Part shown: positions 1 to 7,097 of the stretch, one piece after another
How the letters are laid out: each line of letters begins with the position of its first letter
How positions within the stretch are numbered: position 1 is the first letter of the stretch
Source: WHSM01 sp050701635
Lineage (GTDB): Bacteria > Actinomycetota > Actinomycetes > Mycobacteriales > Micromonosporaceae
Direction: 5' to 3'
Length of the DNA: 20,442 nt
Assembly (NCBI GenBank): GCA_050701635.1
Contig: JBOGDF010000056.1
Coordinates: 1-20,442 of the forward strand
Made by a program: the position numbers and the translations under genes
The notes under the pieces: generated by a model
What the model was told of the DNA's origin: nothing
The model's database searches: none
The model's input: only the letters and a program-made list of their open reading frames with translations

Positions 1-5
1 GTCAT
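1..5 (-). CDS. 5' end of an unidentified gene leaving the window
   Basis: An ATG lies at 5-3 on the minus strand, 8 nt behind an AAGGAG sequence (14-19). Only the first codon and two more bases are inside the window, so the product cannot be named. It follows the truncated nucleotidyltransferase gene with a 52-bp gap, in the same direction, so it probably belongs to the same transcript. Seen: start codon and ribosome binding site. Inferred: operon membership. Confidence 0.5.
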
Positions 6-13
6 GATCAAAT

Positions 14-19
14 CTCCTT
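14..19 (-). promoter_or_regulatory. ribosome binding site of the gene starting at 5
   Basis: AAGGAG on the minus strand, 8 nt before the ATG at 5-3. It is the main reason for calling a gene start at the window edge. Confidence 0.5.
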
Positions 20-57
20 GTCCAGTCCGGTGATCGAACCAGCAAGGATGCGGAGAA

Positions 58-603
58 TTAGAACCGGGTCCTGGTTACCGATCTCAGACGCGGAAGGGCG
101 ACGGCGCGTACGGCGCCGCCGCCGGTGGTGTGGAGGTATCCGTACCCGGTTTCGGGGCGGGTGGGGGTGAGCCCGATCGCGACGAGCGCGCCGGTGGCTG
201 CGGCGCCGATGGCGGTGTGGACGGCTGAGGTGAACGCGGCGGTGTCCGTGACGTGATGGTCGGCAGCGAAGGAGCCCATGATCGCATCGGGGTCGCGGGC
301 GGCGATCACAGCGGCGGCGAGGCCGATCGCGGCGCAGGAGTCTCGGGGTTCTGGCTCGGTGAGCAGGTTGCCGGCAGGTAGTCGGGGCAGCTGCTCGGCG
401 ACGGCGTGTGCGTGCAGTTGTCCGGTGGCGATGTAGATCCGGTCGGGTGTGGTCAGGTGGCTGAGCCGGTCGACGGTGGTCTGCAGCAGTGACCGGTCCG
501 GGTGTACGAGGTTGTGGAGGAACTTCGGCCGCTGTCGGGTGGACAGCGGCCACAGCCGGGTACCGGAGCCGCCTGCCGGCACCACCGCGTAGAACCCGTT
601 CAC
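58..603 (-). CDS. shortened mannose-1-phosphate guanylyltransferase-like nucleotidyltransferase
   Basis: Family members join GTP and mannose-1-phosphate (or a related sugar-1-phosphate) to give a GDP-sugar. The start is GTG at 603, overlapping the NUDIX stop as GTGA. The N-terminal signature GGSGTRLWPLS (residues 11-21) with Lys27 is clear. EPEPRDSCAAIG (83-94), AADHH (113-117) and TRPETGYGYL (148-157) follow in the usual order. Family members are about 350 residues or more; this one stops at 181, soon after the TRPETGYGY block, where an EKP-type motif and the sugar-binding half should follow. The last 12 or so residues do not look like the family. It is therefore a 3'-truncated gene, probably inactive, unless a minimal form works with a partner. 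Substrate is inferred from the family only. Confidence 0.75.
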   Translation of the reverse strand: MNGFYAVVPAGGSGTRLWPLSTRQRPKFLHNLVHPDRSLLQTTVDRLSHLTTPDRIYIATGQLHAHAVAEQLPRLPAGNLLTEPEPRDSCAAIGLAAAVIAARDPDAIMGSFAADHHVTDTAAFTSAVHTAIGAAATGALVAIGLTPTRPETGYGYLHTTGGGAVRAVALPRLRSVTRTRF

Positions 604-1154
604 GACCGCTGCTCCAGGTGGGCCAGGGTGCGGTAGATCGCGGCGACCGAAGACATGGCCCGGATGCGCCCGTCGGCGATCATGCCGGACAGCTCGTGTC
701 TGGCGACGGTGGTCACGGTCAGCCCAGCGGCGACCTCGTTAGCGTCCAGGCGTGGCGAGCAGACCTGCTGGGCGTTGTGCCCGTAGAGGATGTGGACGAG
801 GTTGGTGTTCTTCGACGCGTCGCAGTACATCGCCCCAAGTTCGAGCAGCTCGGCGGAGCGGTAGCCGGTCTCTTCTGCCAATTCCCGCGCTCCGGCCAGG
901 ATCGGGTCTTCACCGTCGGGGAACGTGCCGGCCGGCAGCTCCAGGGTGACCTGTCCGGCGCCGTGTTTGTACTGCTCGACCAGAAGTACCCGGTCGTCGG
1001 GGGTGTGGGCGAAGACCACCGCGACGTGCGGCCGTACGGAGACCCAGTAGTCGATCTCGTTGCCGTCGGGGAGTTGGATCCGGTCGCGGCGTACCCGGTA
1101 GTGGGGTTGGTCGTAGTCGATTCTGGAGTCCAGCACCGTCCAAACGGTGGTCAT
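600..1154 (-). CDS. NUDIX hydrolase, ADP-ribose/ADP-sugar pyrophosphatase-like
   Basis: A 184-residue protein of the Mg-dependent NUDIX family, which cleaves nucleoside diphosphates linked to another group. The NUDIX box is complete between residues 76 and 98: G76, E82, R90-E91, E94-E95 and G97 have exactly the GX5EX7REUXEEXGU spacing. The preceding LELPAGTF segment is typical of the ADP-ribose pyrophosphatase branch. The ATG at 1154 overlaps the stop of the GHMP kinase as ATGA, which decides the start over a longer open frame upstream. Its 3' end overlaps the nucleotidyltransferase start by 4 bp. Between a sugar kinase and a nucleotidyltransferase it may clear or control nucleotide-sugar intermediates (inference). 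The real substrate is unknown. Confidence 0.9.
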   Translation of the reverse strand: MTTVWTVLDSRIDYDQPHYRVRRDRIQLPDGNEIDYWVSVRPHVAVVFAHTPDDRVLLVEQYKHGAGQVTLELPAGTFPDGEDPILAGARELAEETGYRSAELLELGAMYCDASKNTNLVHILYGHNAQQVCSPRLDANEVAAGLTVTTVARHELSGMIADGRIRAMSSVAAIYRTLAHLEQRS

Positions 1155-2149
1155 CCCGCAGGCACCTCCTCGTTTACCGCTGCGGTGGTGTCGACGTGCA
1201 CCCCTTGGGGCGCGACGGTGACGGGCAGTGTCGTGAACCCGCGCTGGGTGTAGTGGCGGGTGAGGTGGGGTGCCGCATCGGCCTCGCAGAGTAGCAGCCA
1301 CGCTGCGCCGGCTCCGGCTCCGCCGCAGGGCTTGGCCGCGAGCAGCCCGCCGGGACGAGTCAGCTCTCGATACGCGGTGTCGTCCACAGCGTCGGGGTGC
1401 AGCCGGGCCTGTGCGCGGCGGACGGAGTTGATCAGATCCGCCACCCGGCCAAGGTCGCCGGAGGCGATGGCGGCAGGGAGTTGCTCAGCAAGGGCGTTCA
1501 GGTCGTGGTGCGCGGTAGTGACGTCAGGTTCTCCGGCACGCAAGCGCTCGGCGACTGCTTCGACCATGCCGCTGGAGGGTCGTGCACCGCCGGGGTGCGC
1601 GATCAACAGCCGTTCAGCAAGCTGCTGCACCTTCGCGTCATGGAGGCGGGTGGGTTGTACGCCGCTGCTGGTGATTCGCCACAGGTGGGCCGCGCCGTGC
1701 GCGGCGGCGTACTGGTCCTGCTTGCCTCCGGCGGCTCCGGTAGCGCGTTCGGCGGCAGCGGCGACTTCGGCGATCCAGTCCGGCGAGTACGACGCTCCGC
1801 CGTGTGCGGCGAGCGCGGCGACCGTTGCCACCCCAACGGCGCCGGAGGTTCCCAGGCCGGAGGCCGGCGGCACATCCAGGGTGAGACTCACCGCTACGCC
1901 GCTGACCTGGAGTGCGCGCGCAAGCTGTGTTACGAGGCGCTGCGCGCTGGCAGGAGCCGGTCGCTGTCGCGGCCCGACCGTGACCGTGATCCCCTGGTCC
2001 CGGGTGGCGGTGACGGTGGCGCGGACATGGTGGGCGACGGCGATGTTGACGTGGACGCCGCCGTGCCAGGCCATCCAGGGCGGGCAGTCGGTGGCGCCGC
2101 CGGTCAGGTCGACGCGTACCGGCGCGGTCGCGGTCACGGTACGCATCAC
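1151..2149 (-). CDS. GHMP-family sugar kinase (heptose/fucose kinase-like)
   Basis: A GHMP-superfamily ATP-dependent small-molecule kinase. Counting from the ATG at 2146, the N-terminal substrate motif APVRVDLTGGATD is at residues 8-20. The ATP-binding motif PPASGLGTSG is at 93-102, GGKQDQYAAAHGA at 140-152, and the third motif KPCGGAGAGAAWLL at 272-285. The GGKQDQYA block resembles kinases of the D-glycero-D-manno-heptose-7-phosphate/L-fucose group, which supply sugar-1-phosphates for GDP-sugars. The start is GTG at 2149 or ATG at 2146; both overlap the radical SAM stop, giving 332 or 331 residues, the normal family length. It overlaps the NUDIX gene by 4 bp, so the genes are translationally coupled. 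The sugar phosphorylated cannot be read from the sequence. Confidence 0.88.
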   Translation of the reverse strand: MMRTVTATAPVRVDLTGGATDCPPWMAWHGGVHVNIAVAHHVRATVTATRDQGITVTVGPRQRPAPASAQRLVTQLARALQVSGVAVSLTLDVPPASGLGTSGAVGVATVAALAAHGGASYSPDWIAEVAAAAERATGAAGGKQDQYAAAHGAAHLWRITSSGVQPTRLHDAKVQQLAERLLIAHPGGARPSSGMVEAVAERLRAGEPDVTTAHHDLNALAEQLPAAIASGDLGRVADLINSVRRAQARLHPDAVDDTAYRELTRPGGLLAAKPCGGAGAGAAWLLLCEADAAPHLTRHYTQRGFTTLPVTVAPQGVHVDTTAAVNEEVPAG

Positions 2150-3384
2150 GCGACGACCTTCCCGACGAGCTGGCCGAGTCCGTACTTGCGGGCCTGGTCC
2201 TGCAGGTCGAAGAACCGCGGCATCTGCTCGGCAAGGCCCCAGTGGTTCACGAGGTGGCTGGAGAAGTGCCCGTCGTAGCGGAAGTCGCGGGTGGCGAGGT
2301 CATGGTGGCCGTACACGTTGATGATGTAGTCGTCCGCGTCGACTTCCCGGCACACCTCATACGTGGCCTGCACCGTCGCGGCTGTGGAGTCGGGGCCGCC
2401 GAGCAGCACGTACGCCGAGAGCCGGATGCCTCTCGCCTTGATCCGGTTTGCGGCGGTCAGGATGCGGTGGCGGGTCTGGTTCTTGCCCGTCGCGGCCAGC
2501 TCGGTGTCGTCGCCGGATTCGACACCGAGCTTGACCTGCTCCACCCCGATCTGCTGCAACGCGTCCAGGTTGGCCTCGGTGATCGAGGTGACGCTGACCT
2601 CGCAGGTGTAGCGCTTACCGAGGCCGGCGAGCACCGGTATGAGTCCCCGCAACCGGGGACGCTGTAACGGCAGGATCGCATCGCCGAGGTCGATCAGCTC
2701 CGCGTCGCGGGAGGCGATGTCGGCCTCCACCACGTCCAGCGGGATGGGCTCGTAACGCTGGTCGCGGGCGAAACAGAAGGCGCACGTGAACGGGCATCCG
2801 AGCGCGGTCATCGCCACATCGTCGCGACAGTACGGTCCTACCGCGATCCTCGGCGGCACCGTCACGTCGACCGGCCCCGCTACCGCCACACCCACCGGCC
2901 GTTGCTCCACGAGGTCGACAATGCGGGGCGAGGGACCGCCGCGCAGGATCGCGTCGAACGAGTCGCTGAAACGCACCGGGACCTGGGTGTAGAACGGGCC
3001 GACCCCGACCGCGTACACCCCCAACGCGCGGAGTCGGCGCGCCAGCTCTGCGGAAACGTAGGCGTTGCCGGAGTCCACCCACGGCGTCACGTTGTCCGCC
3101 GCAGCCACCACCACAACCTGCGGGTCCAGACTCATCACCCGCTCGACGGTCTCGTCGTAGAGCGGAGAGTCACCGTCGGCGGCCTGCATCACGTGCCTGA
3201 AGTTGTCGAACAACCGCCGCCACGGCACGTACCGGGCCGCACCCGTCGCGTCCGCGTTCAACGTCACCGCCTCGTGCCCGGCCCGGGTCAGGTAGGCGTC
3301 CAGGTAGCACAACTCCAACGGCAGCCTGTCGTTGTGCGAACCCGCCAGCCGCAGGAACGGCGGCACCACCAACACCAATCTCAT
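2146..3384 (-). CDS. radical SAM protein with B12-binding-like N-terminal domain
   Basis: A 412-residue protein. Residues 1-160 look like a Rossmann-type B12-binding domain (MRLVLVVPPF at the start, ILRGGPSPRIVDLVE at 146-160), but I see no DxHxxG cobalamin ligand motif. The radical SAM core begins with C197xxxC201xxC204 (CPFTCAFC), the [4Fe-4S]/SAM-binding motif, followed by a typical TIM-barrel pattern including KLGVESGDD and LLGGPDS. The ATG at 3384 is preceded by AAGGAG 9 nt upstream. In-frame GTG 3462 or ATG 3465, overlapping the small membrane gene, are alternatives that would add 26-27 residues unlike the domain. The reaction is unknown. Coupling to a sugar kinase and nucleotidyltransferase suggests modification of a sugar, but it could instead act on a peptide or lipid. 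Confidence 0.87.
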   Translation of the reverse strand: MRLVLVVPPFLRLAGSHNDRLPLELCYLDAYLTRAGHEAVTLNADATGAARYVPWRRLFDNFRHVMQAADGDSPLYDETVERVMSLDPQVVVVAAADNVTPWVDSGNAYVSAELARRLRALGVYAVGVGPFYTQVPVRFSDSFDAILRGGPSPRIVDLVEQRPVGVAVAGPVDVTVPPRIAVGPYCRDDVAMTALGCPFTCAFCFARDQRYEPIPLDVVEADIASRDAELIDLGDAILPLQRPRLRGLIPVLAGLGKRYTCEVSVTSITEANLDALQQIGVEQVKLGVESGDDTELAATGKNQTRHRILTAANRIKARGIRLSAYVLLGGPDSTAATVQATYEVCREVDADDYIINVYGHHDLATRDFRYDGHFSSHLVNHWGLAEQMPRFFDLQDQARKYGLGQLVGKVVA

Positions 3385-3393
3385 ACCGACGAA

Positions 3394-3399
3394 CTCCTT
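3394..3399 (-). promoter_or_regulatory. ribosome binding site deciding the radical SAM start
   Basis: AAGGAG on the minus strand, 9 nt before the ATG at 3384. It overlaps a TAA that ends a 9-codon mini-frame (3398-3427). Confidence 0.6.
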
Positions 3400-3458
3400 A
3401 TAGGTAGAACCAGCGGGGACGGCGCATGCCGGCCCGGTCGTGCGGGTGGCGGCGGAGG

Positions 3459-3695
3459 TCACCATCCGCCCTGGGTGGCGAGCAGGTACAGCGCATACCC
3501 GGTCGCGCCGGCCGCGAGCGCGACCCAGCCGACGGCCTTCGCCGACAGCAGCCGCGCGAGCTGTAGCAGCCCGGGAAGTTGGGCCTTATGGGTGCGGTAG
3601 TCGCGCCAGCCACGTGTGGCGCGGGCCCAGGCGCCACCAGCGATCCAACCGACGATCAGACAGGTCGCGGCGAGGGCCGCGTGGGTGGACAACAT
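3459..3695 (-). CDS. small two-helix membrane protein of unknown function
   Basis: A 78-residue protein. Two hydrophobic stretches, about residues 6-24 and 52-73, flank a basic middle segment with several Arg and Lys, so it is probably a double-spanning membrane protein with a cytoplasmic loop. The ATG at 3695 has GGAGG 5 nt upstream (3701-3705). It overlaps the 3' end of the zinc-ribbon gene by 40 bp and lies just before the radical SAM gene. I do not recognise a family. The gene is supported by its ribosome binding site, its membrane pattern and its position in a packed gene train. Confidence 0.65.
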   Translation of the reverse strand: MLSTHAALAATCLIVGWIAGGAWARATRGWRDYRTHKAQLPGLLQLARLLSAKAVGWVALAAGATGYALYLLATQGGW

Positions 3696-4165
3696 CGCTG
3701 CCTCCGAGGGGTGGAAGGAGACGACAACGGGTGTGGGTACTCATTGGGTCGATGCGCGCGGAGACCGGTAGGGGCCGACTCCGCGCGGTCGCGGTCGGCC
3801 GATGACCGCCACTGCGGGCGGAGCTTGCCGGTGCTGGTGACGGTCACCGCGAGGTAGACCGTCTGAAGCAGGTGGGCGGCACGGTGCGGTTGATGAAGCC
3901 AGTGCTCCAGTTGCTCCACCGGCACCACAGGGGCGTCGGCTTGGTGCCGGTGGGCGCGGATCAAGGCGCACAGCATCAGGTCCCGCTCGACAATCGCCGC
4001 GTCCAGCACCCGCTGCCGGCAGCGCGGACCGCAGCTGTAGCCGCGCACGCCGGCAGTCGGGTCGAAGACGGGAGCCATGAGACGGTGGCAGCGCTGACAC
4101 CTCAGCAGACCCCGCACGAGGTACGCGTCGCGCGACATGCCGCCGACAGCGATGAGGCGTCTCAT
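3656..4165 (-). CDS. stand-alone recombinase-type zinc-ribbon protein
   Basis: A 169-residue protein whose ATG at 4165 overlaps the previous stop as ATGA. Residues 16-70 resemble the zinc beta-ribbon that follows the resolvase domain in large serine recombinases: LVRGLLRCQRCHRLM with C23 and C26, then YSCGPRC with C45 and C49, then an acidic/hydrophobic segment containing VERDLMLCAL. No serine recombinase catalytic domain is present, so it is not an integrase by itself. The last 50 or so residues are low-complexity, basic and overlap the next gene by 40 bp, so the true C-terminus could differ. Function is unknown. It may bind nucleic acid or be a domestic remnant of a recombinase. Confidence 0.65.
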   Translation of the reverse strand: MRRLIAVGGMSRDAYLVRGLLRCQRCHRLMAPVFDPTAGVRGYSCGPRCRQRVLDAAIVERDLMLCALIRAHRHQADAPVVPVEQLEHWLHQPHRAAHLLQTVYLAVTVTSTGKLRPQWRSSADRDRAESAPTGLRAHRPNEYPHPLSSPSTPRRQRCCPPTRPSPRPV

Positions 4166-4665
4166 GCCGACAGCTCCGTCAGCATCCGCAGCGCGCCAGG
4201 GGTCGCGTGTGCGCCACCCGTACCGAGCCTCGCCGCAGGCGGCACGGTGCCGAGATCCGGTATGGCGATCAGAGGGAGGAACTGCACCCACCCGGCCACC
4301 GGGTGACCCCTGCGGCGGACGACCGCCAGGTGACGTGCCCAGGCCACGGTGGCGTCCCAGGCGGTGTCGAACACCGCCACGCCGCCCGGCACGGTCCAAC
4401 ACCGGGTGACCGGGTCCGTGCGCTGCAACCAGGCCACGGTGCGGTCGGGAGCTGGCGGCCCGCACCAGTAACTGCCTTCCGCCGTCGGCCGCGCGGTGTC
4501 CGCGTGGTGGTGATGGCTGCGGACGATGACCACGAACGCCGTCGGCGGCGTGTCCACGGTGAGCAGCCGCCACTTCGGCTCCTCCCACACACCCGTGCCC
4601 GCGCGGATGGGCCATCGCCGTACCGTCGCATTGAGCGGTGCGTACCTGGTCCTCGTCGAGGTCAT
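4162..4665 (-). CDS. hypothetical protein, 167 residues
   Basis: I do not recognise a family. The start is ATG at 4665 with GGAGG 8 nt upstream (4674-4678); a GTG at 4674 falls inside that ribosome binding site. The protein is soluble-looking and rich in Trp, Arg and Pro, with an HHHH run near residue 54 and no membrane segment or signal peptide. Its stop overlaps the start of the zinc-ribbon gene as ATGA, so the two are probably made together. It lies 19 bp behind the GNAT remnant in the same direction. Confidence 0.65.
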   Translation of the reverse strand: MTSTRTRYAPLNATVRRWPIRAGTGVWEEPKWRLLTVDTPPTAFVVIVRSHHHHADTARPTAEGSYWCGPPAPDRTVAWLQRTDPVTRCWTVPGGVAVFDTAWDATVAWARHLAVVRRRGHPVAGWVQFLPLIAIPDLGTVPPAARLGTGGAHATPGALRMLTELSA

Positions 4666-4684
4666 CGTCGCCACCTCCGTGGCC

Positions 4685-5187
4685 CTACGTGGTCGGGTGC
4701 TGGTTGGGGTTGCGCCACATCGGCCAGAACGAAGGCCCGTCGTGGCCGGGCAGGGTGAGCGGGTTTCCGGTTTCGGCGTAGCCGAGGCGGGCGTAGAGGT
4801 CGCGGGAGGCGGGGCTTGATGCCTCCAGGTACGCCGCGCGGCCCTGGTAATCGAGCAGTGCGTGCCGGTGCGCGATCAGCGCGGTGCCGATGCCTTCGTG
4901 TTGCCGTTTCGGGGTCACTGCGGCGAAGGCCAGGTGTGCGTGCGGGTCGGTGGGGTGAGCGTCGGCGAGGAGCCGGTCGAGCTGGGTGAACCGGCCCCGG
5001 TACAGCGACCCGACCGCCTCATCGAGGAGACGCTGGTAGTCCTTCGGCCCGGGGTCATCGCTGCTGAACCACACGGTCACGCCGATCGGATCCCCTGTCG
5101 CGTCGGCGGCGACCTCCACCACTCCCCGACGCAGCGCGTGGCGTACGTGGACGGCGAAGTACGGGCGCAGCGTCAGCGGGCGGATCC
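4685..5187 (-). pseudogene. GNAT N-acetyltransferase, 5'-truncated remnant
   Basis: About 166 residues of a GNAT acetyltransferase. The acetyl-CoA-binding motif RQHEGIGTAL is present in the block VTPKRQHEGIGTALIAHR, and the C-terminal YLEASSPASRDLYARLGYAE is typical of the family. The first 40-50 residues that normally carry strand 1 and helix 1 are absent: similarity starts around IRPLTLRPYF (5185). Upstream in this frame there is only out-of-frame permease sequence, open to 5356 but unlike any GNAT. No ribosome binding site and start pair is seen at the junction. Together with the permease cut at the same point, this indicates a deletion that joined two genes in different frames. Confidence is good for the family and fair for the truncation. 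Confidence 0.75.
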
Positions 5188-5924
5188 CGAGACTCCTCGG
5201 CGTAGATCGTGGCCTGCTCGAACCCCACGTAACCGGTGACCGCCGTGACCAGCACCGCCGCCGCACCAGGCACCAGCAGCTCCGCCGGCGACAGCGTGTC
5301 GAACGAAACTCCACCCTCCGCCGGGTGCATCGCGAACACCACATCGAGCACCGCAATCACAGCGACCTCGGCGACCATCAACCCCGCGAGCACCTTGCCG
5401 TTGAAGTCGATCCGCAGCACGCCGAGTACGCCGACCACGCACCACGCGAACAGCGCGCACATCCACCACGGCACCGGCACCCCGCCAGCCGTGAGGAGCT
5501 GCGCGACCCAGACACCGAAGCCGCCGAACAACGCGATCTGCAGCGCGTTGTACGCCACCAGCGCCACCAGACCAGCCGCGACCCCAGCCGGCTTGCCCAA
5601 CGACCGAGCGATGTATGCGTAGAAGCTCCCGGCGTTGGTGATCCGCCGCGACATCGCGAGATACCCGGGCACAAACGCCACCAGCAGCACAGCCACCACC
5701 AGGAACGCCACAGGGACAGCCGTCACGCCCGACACCCCGTACGCCTGCGAAATCGCACCCGCGATCACCACGAACGGCGCCGCCGCCGCCAGCATCAAGA
5801 ACGTGATAGCCACCGCACCCAACCGGTCCCGCGCCAGCGCCCGCGACACCACGTCCCGCCGAGGCGTCGCCCGGTACGGCACCGGCGATCCGGTCGGTGC
5901 AGGCGGACTCAACTGATCACTCAC
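5055..5924 (-). pseudogene. APC-family amino-acid permease, 3'-truncated
   Basis: The N-terminal half of an amino acid/polyamine permease of the APC superfamily. The GTG start at 5924 has AAGGAGG 7 nt upstream. Several transmembrane helices are visible, roughly residues 37-60, 68-89, 112-145, 152-171, 178-199 and 216-235. The family-typical segment YVGFEQATIYAEESRDP occurs at 232-248. A full permease would then continue for more than 200 residues with six further helices. Here the sequence changes at about 5181-5190 into GNAT coding sequence read out of frame, giving 41 unrelated Pro/Arg-rich residues before the stop at 5055. Transport is very unlikely. It sits 28 bp behind the GPP34 gene and was probably co-transcribed with it. 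Confidence 0.8.
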
Positions 5925-5952
5925 AACCACTCCTCCTTCTTCCGATGGGTAG

Positions 5953-6642
5953 TCACGAACGGCGCGCCAACGTGGCTTGGCCGACGGCCTGGTGCACGTG
6001 CAGCGCCAGGCTTCGACGCGAGTACGGCAACACCGTCACCAGGCGAATCAGCGCGGGACGAGCGGCCTGCGAATCCCAGGCGAAGAGATGACCGGCAAGT
6101 TCGGTCGCGATCAGCAGGGCGAGCACCATCACGTCGGTGATCAAGTTCGGGTCGCCCAGATCCGCCTCGGTGATCTGGCGAGCGCCGGTCAAGAGGCTGC
6201 GCAGCCGCCACGCCCACCACAGACTCACGTTTGGGTCAGCAGCTGGAAAAGAGACAACCGGTCGCAGCAGACGCCGCTCCTGTACCTCACGCACCTGCCC
6301 TGCCTCCACGAGGCGACGGCCGACCCGATCCCGTGCTGATTGCGCCAGGAAGGCCAGCCAGTCCGACAGGGTGTTCGACTCCGCCTGCAGTCGCGCGTGC
6401 ACCCAGCGCGTCAATGGATCGGCGGGGATGCCGGAGCGCGAAGTCGGTATCACGCGTCCCTGCATCACGTCGATGTGATCATCGATTGCCAACTCCGCGA
6501 GCAGGCCGGCTGCGAGGCCGAGACCGAGCACTTTCAATTGCAGCCGCGGACGCCCCGTGTGTTCGTCGTGCGCGAGTACGAATAGCTGGTCAGCCACGGC
6601 GCGTCGACCGCGACCGTCGAATGGCGCCTCCACACTGCTCAT
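5953..6642 (-). CDS. GPP34 (GOLPH3/Vps74-like) family protein
   Basis: A 229-residue protein. The opening AVADQLFVLAHDEHTGRP, followed by LGLGLAAGLLAEL, is the hallmark of the GPP34 family. The later WLAFLAQSARDRVGRRLVEAG and the hydrophobic C-terminal helices also match. In eukaryotes this fold binds phosphoinositides; in actinomycetes the role is not settled and the proteins are often regulatory or stress-related neighbours of other genes. The start is ATG at 6642, with only a weak GGGTGG upstream; a GTG at 6654 is an alternative giving 233 residues. It is the first gene of the minus-strand train, across a 455-bp divergent gap from the XRE regulator. Confidence 0.8.
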   Translation of the reverse strand: MSSVEAPFDGRGRRAVADQLFVLAHDEHTGRPRLQLKVLGLGLAAGLLAELAIDDHIDVMQGRVIPTSRSGIPADPLTRWVHARLQAESNTLSDWLAFLAQSARDRVGRRLVEAGQVREVQERRLLRPVVSFPAADPNVSLWWAWRLRSLLTGARQITEADLGDPNLITDVMVLALLIATELAGHLFAWDSQAARPALIRLVTVLPYSRRSLALHVHQAVGQATLARRS

Positions 6643-6774
6643 GTCGGACGCCACCCGTCAGTCGGGCGTTCAGCCGTAAGGATTAATTCAGATTCGCTGC
6701 CGGTCGCCTGACCGCACCGTACGGGGCGGCGGCGACCTGCGATGCCGCCAGAGGGAAGGTCGACGGCAGCCCCT

Positions 6775-6814
6775 GTCCGCATGTGGCGGATCGGTACCAA
6801 CTCCACGTGCGGAC
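6775..6814. repeat. inverted repeat, 12-bp stem with 16-nt loop
   Basis: GTCCGCATGTGG (6775-6786) is matched by CCACGTGCGGAC (6803-6814), leaving one T-G pair and eleven Watson-Crick pairs. No T-run follows on either strand, so a simple terminator is unlikely. It could be an operator for a dimeric regulator, or a hairpin in the 5' leader of the XRE transcript. Confidence 0.6.
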
Positions 6815-6919
6815 GGTTTGCCACCGTTTCCCCTCCCCCTGGCGGCGTGCGCGGCGCCAGGTCTTGTGTGATCAACCGATGACTGGTCGTGTACGTCCAC
6901 CGTCGTGGACTGTCCAATT

Positions 6920-6943
6920 CCCGGGAATGTCTGTTACCCGGGA
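6920..6943. promoter_or_regulatory. paired CCCGGGA motifs, candidate operator
   Basis: CCCGGGA occurs at 6920-6926 and 6937-6943, 17 bp apart. Each core CCCGGG is itself palindromic, so the pair could be bound by a dimeric or tetrameric HTH protein. It lies about 155 bp before the XRE start. Use as the XRE operator is inference. Confidence 0.35.
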
Positions 6944-7097
6944 GAAAGGGGGAGGTTTATGGGGAGGATTAGCCAGTCCTAGGGGTTCATCGGCCGCAGG
7001 GCCTATGGCCAGGGTCGGTCTGCGGGTTACGCTCGCGACCATCGACGGTCCACATCCGGGGACGTTCGACCAGACTTCTTGGACGGAGGGGTCAGCC

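Larger units (their letters stand above)
6643..7097. promoter_or_regulatory. 455-bp divergent intergenic region
   Basis: No convincing gene lies here. The open frame running through it is only the upstream extension of the XRE regulator gene. It should hold the promoters of the GPP34 gene (minus) and the XRE/DUF397 genes (plus). Visible elements are an AT-rich pocket at about 6678-6693 that could be a minus-strand -10 region, an inverted repeat at 6775-6814, and paired CCCGGGA motifs at 6920-6943. Promoter boxes cannot be assigned with certainty. Confidence 0.45.

Noticed and set aside
25..45. GGTTCGATCACC on the minus strand, like a tRNA T-arm
   Set aside because: The base that should pair with the closing G of the T-loop is A instead of C, and no acceptor or anticodon arm surrounds it.
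489..2321. Long plus-strand open frames across the kinase, NUDIX and nucleotidyltransferase genes
   Set aside because: They are Arg/Gly/Pro-rich shadows of real minus-strand genes with clear motifs; no ribosome binding sites or domains.
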